The notes under the pieces are model-generated. The model was not told the origin of the DNA. It searched no databases and saw nothing but the letters and a program-made list of their open reading frames with translations. Both the position numbers and the translations under genes were made by a program. Source: Roseovarius pacificus (GTDB lineage: Bacteria; Pseudomonadota; Alphaproteobacteria; Rhodobacterales; Rhodobacteraceae). From it: DNA of 64,000 nt. The stretch covers positions 298,661-362,660 of the forward strand of contig NZ_FRBR01000002.1 in assembly GCF_900142665.1 (NCBI RefSeq), read 5' to 3'. Of the stretch, positions 62,157 to 64,000 are shown piece after piece. Position 1 is the first letter of the stretch, and every line of letters starts with the position of its first letter.

Positions 62157-62273
62157 TACAGAATGCAACAAGGTCATGCGATGTTTTATTTGCGTTTTGC
62201 CGTTGCCGGGGGCTGTTTCGGACAGGCGGCTGCTCATTGTATCGGCGAGCGCTTTCAGATCAGCGTAATCGGG

Positions 62274-62590
62274 CTGCCAGACGAATTCAAAGCAGTCTCA
62301 GCAAGGGCAGGGTCGCTGCCCCTTATCTCATGCAAAGACCGCGCCACTCGGCGAGAGCGGCGGCGCGGTTCAGCTTGAAATTTGACGTTGAGCAGAGGCT
62401 GCGCTCCGAGTTGAACAGATTGTGGACTGAGACATGGACGGCGGCAGAATTTCTGCAGACTTCGCAGCCGCCGAAAGCGTCATGGCGCGTTCTCATCGTC
62501 GGAACGGCGGGTACGAATTCTCGGTGCGATTGTTCATCCAGCGGTCCGTCATCTGTCGATCAAACTTGCCGATGTCTTTCATGACGGCAG
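62274..62590 (-). mobile_element. Degraded IS6-family insertion sequence
   Basis: Minus-strand translation gives RWMNNRTENSYPPFRR, then a stop and frame changes, then RRLRSLQKF, and in another frame HVSVHNLFNSERS and NRAAALAEWRGLC. These are the C-terminal blocks of IS6/IS26-type transposases in the right order, broken by one nonsense codon and at least two frameshifts. The end next to 62274 resembles the relics at 26322 and 46658. It is non-functional and fills most of the gap between the M24 and GntR genes. Confidence 0.75.
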
Positions 62591-62644
62591 GGTAGGGCGG
62601 CACTAATGCAGCCTCACCCCGATTTCTTCTGACACTGCCGTTTC

Positions 62645-62670
62645 GTGGCGGTCGGTCCCGACATCGCCAC
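62645..62670 (-). terminator. Hairpin just after the GntR gene
   Basis: GTGGCG (62645-62650) pairs with CGCCAC (62665-62670), with an inner GTCGG/CCGAC helix. It lies seven bases past the GntR stop. No T-run is seen on the minus strand, so termination is uncertain. Confidence 0.4.
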
Positions 62671-62676
62671 GGTGAG

Positions 62677-63342
62677 TCAAATCAGATAGTTCTTGTAGTC
62701 CGAGAACCAGCGGCGGGCGCTGCGGATATTGTCGCGTTTGAGCTGCTCGGCGCGTTCGGCCTCGCCGTTGATCATGGCTTCTATGACTTTCTGGTGCTCT
62801 TCCAGCGCGGCGCTGGCGCGGCCCGGAACCAGAACCAACCGATGGACCAGCATCCGGGTGCGATCGTAAAGCGTGTCCAGGCTTTGGGCGAGTATCTCGT
62901 TTCGGGCCTCTTGCACGGTCCGTCGCCGGAAGTCGTGCACGGCCTCGACATAGTAGTTCAGGTTGTTCTTTTCCAAAGCGCTCCGGGCAGGCGCGCCAAA
63001 GCGTTCGCGGAAAACGTCCCATGTTTCCTTAGGCGCATTCTGGGTCGCCAGCCGGACGGCCAGCGCCTCCAGCACCTCGCGCACGTCGAAAAGCGACTCG
63101 ACCTGTTCGGCGCTCAGGCGCGTGACCATGGCGCCCTGATTGCGAATCCGCTCGATCAGGCCGCGTTCCTCCAGGATGCCGAAGGCTTCTCTCAGACGAG
63201 GGCGGGAAATGCCGAATTCTTCGGCAAGGGCGGTTTCGCGGAGCTTGGCGCCTGGCGGGAGGTCGTGGTCCACGATCTGCTGGCGCAGGGCATCTACGAT
63301 CTCATCGACCGTCATCGTCGTTTTCTCTGCCGTTCGCGCCAT
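62677..63342 (-). CDS. GntR-family regulator, FCD subfamily
   Basis: 221 residues from ATG 63342; the open frame upstream has no family similarity. Winged helix TVDEIVDALRQQIVDHDLPP, LAEEFGISRPRLREAFGIL, GLIERIRNQGAMVTRL. The FCD domain begins near SLFDVREVLEALAV, with His in YYVEAVHDFRRRTV and EEHQKVIEAMINGE. It may control the M24 gene or the YeiH-type gene; no repeated motif links it to either. Bases 63343-63590 hold its promoter and nothing else I can support. Confidence 0.9.
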   Translation of the reverse strand: MARTAEKTTMTVDEIVDALRQQIVDHDLPPGAKLRETALAEEFGISRPRLREAFGILEERGLIERIRNQGAMVTRLSAEQVESLFDVREVLEALAVRLATQNAPKETWDVFRERFGAPARSALEKNNLNYYVEAVHDFRRRTVQEARNEILAQSLDTLYDRTRMLVHRLVLVPGRASAALEEHQKVIEAMINGEAERAEQLKRDNIRSARRWFSDYKNYLI

Positions 63343-63590
63343 TTGCGATACTCCTGTCTGACGAGGGTGCGTTAAAGAAGGGCGTTCTGGATGGTAGTCA
63401 ATATTGTTGTCATTTTCCAGCGATCTAGTGGAGAGCCAAGCTCGGTGCAATGCTTCATAGTCGTCTCGTGGAGCGCTCTCCGTTGGCGCTCGCATGCCAA
63501 GAGTGTTTCACGGCGCAGTCGTGGGGCGGATGGTGAAATCAGCCGCATCGGCCAGTTGTGCAGTCCTTTCCATCCGGCGAGGCACGGCAT

Positions 63591-64000
63591 CTAAAGCCAC
63601 AGGATCAAGGCCAGCCCGAAAACTGAAATGAAAATCCAGCCAATGGCGCCCAGAAGCAACGGGCGCAACCCTTTCAGGTGCAATTTGGCTAGATCGGTTT
63701 CCAGCCCCATCGCGGCCAGCGCCATTGTCAGCAGGAAAGCTGTCCAGGTTGCGATCTGTCGGGTGATCTCGGCGGGGATCGACAGGACGGAATTGACCAG
63801 GACGACCGCCGCAAACCCAAAGACGAACCATGGCATAGGGACAGAGCCCTCAGCGTCTTGCCCGGCGCGCGTGCGGGTGGCCAAGGCGCCCAATGTCAGA
63901 ATGAACGGCCATGCTCCCGGTTTTCCAGAGTCGACGGCATATGGATACCCCTGCCGGAGAACATCCTTCTCGTTTTCGCCCTCACTTTGGAATTCAAATA
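63591..64000 (-). CDS. YeiH-family putative membrane exporter, C-terminal part (5' end outside window)
   Basis: The minus-strand frame is open from the window edge to the stop at 63591. The last ~85 residues hold three hydrophobic segments with VPMPWFVFGFAAVVLVNS, LTMALAAMGLETDLAKLHLK and GLRPLLLGAIGWIFISVFGL, typical of the UPF0324/YeiH family. That family is proposed to export sulfite or similar anions and is often found with taurine or sulfonate catabolism. The part nearest the edge (GENEKDVLRQGYPYAVDSG) is hydrophilic and unlike the family, so an upstream frameshift or truncation is possible. Confidence 0.65.
   Translation of the reverse strand, partial: FEFQSEGENEKDVLRQGYPYAVDSGKPGAWPFILTLGALATRTRAGQDAEGSVPMPWFVFGFAAVVLVNSVLSIPAEITRQIATWTAFLLTMALAAMGLETDLAKLHLKGLRPLLLGAIGWIFISVFGLALILWL

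Noticed and set aside
63343..63590. A 72-codon minus-strand open frame upstream of the GntR gene
   Set aside because: No ribosome site, no family similarity and it covers the expected GntR promoter.
1..64000. tRNA, rRNA, CRISPR arrays, prophage genes or a replication origin
   Set aside because: Scanning the intergenic gaps showed no tRNA-like T-loop sequences, no regularly spaced repeats and no phage or replication genes.

Overview
The window is high-GC DNA with closely packed, directional operons, many ATGA start/stop overlaps and GTG/TTG starts. Its gene content fits a marine or soil alphaproteobacterium, most likely Rhodobacteraceae (roseobacter type). This placement is inferred from gene families and style; no rRNA or housekeeping marker is present. 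Almost everything encodes uptake and breakdown of small organic compounds, with local regulators. I see no tRNA, rRNA, CRISPR, phage or replication genes.

Layout. 2-9011: end of a GNAT acetyltransferase, class III aminotransferase, D-2-hydroxyacid dehydrogenase, haloacid dehalogenase, and a dipeptide/opine-type ABC importer with both ATPases fused. 9038-15181: Lrp/AsnC regulator divergent from an amino-acid oxidase, then aldehyde dehydrogenase, tartrate/D-malate-type dehydrogenase and succinate-semialdehyde-type dehydrogenase. 15249-26267: a cluster around a LysR regulator, with a Gfo/Idh oxidoreductase, an amidohydrolase, a three-part opine-oxidase/HcnABC-like flavoenzyme and HyuA/HyuB hydantoinase-type subunits. 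Five copies of one 15-bp dyad lie in its promoter regions. 26268-26909: an IS6-family relic and an orphan palindrome array.

26910-31565: DctPQM TRAP importer, GntR regulator and isocitrate-lyase-superfamily enzyme, with two GTATAC operators. 31795-46607: a large catabolic block with TAXI-type TRAP and TctCBA importers and pairs of SDR, 3-hydroxyisobutyrate-dehydrogenase-like and MmgE/PrpD enzymes, plus one lyase (a second is the 30711 gene) and a carboxymuconolactone-decarboxylase-like protein. A shared 13-bp motif suggests that one GntR protein controls the block. 46658-47258: IS debris, including a deleted IS3-type mini-element.

47301-62059: two separate guanidine-modifying-superfamily hydrolases, each divergent from its own LysR gene, with a YtcJ-like amidohydrolase, a Pot-type ABC importer, two FAD amine oxidases, an M20 deacetylase and an M24 protein of the non-metal creatinase/ectoine-hydrolase kind. 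I infer a pathway for a guanidino or N-substituted cationic compound; it is the best candidate for an undescribed system here. Its importer ATPase carries an in-frame amber codon that removes the last 19 residues. 62274-64000: another IS6 relic, a GntR regulator and a partial YeiH-family membrane protein.
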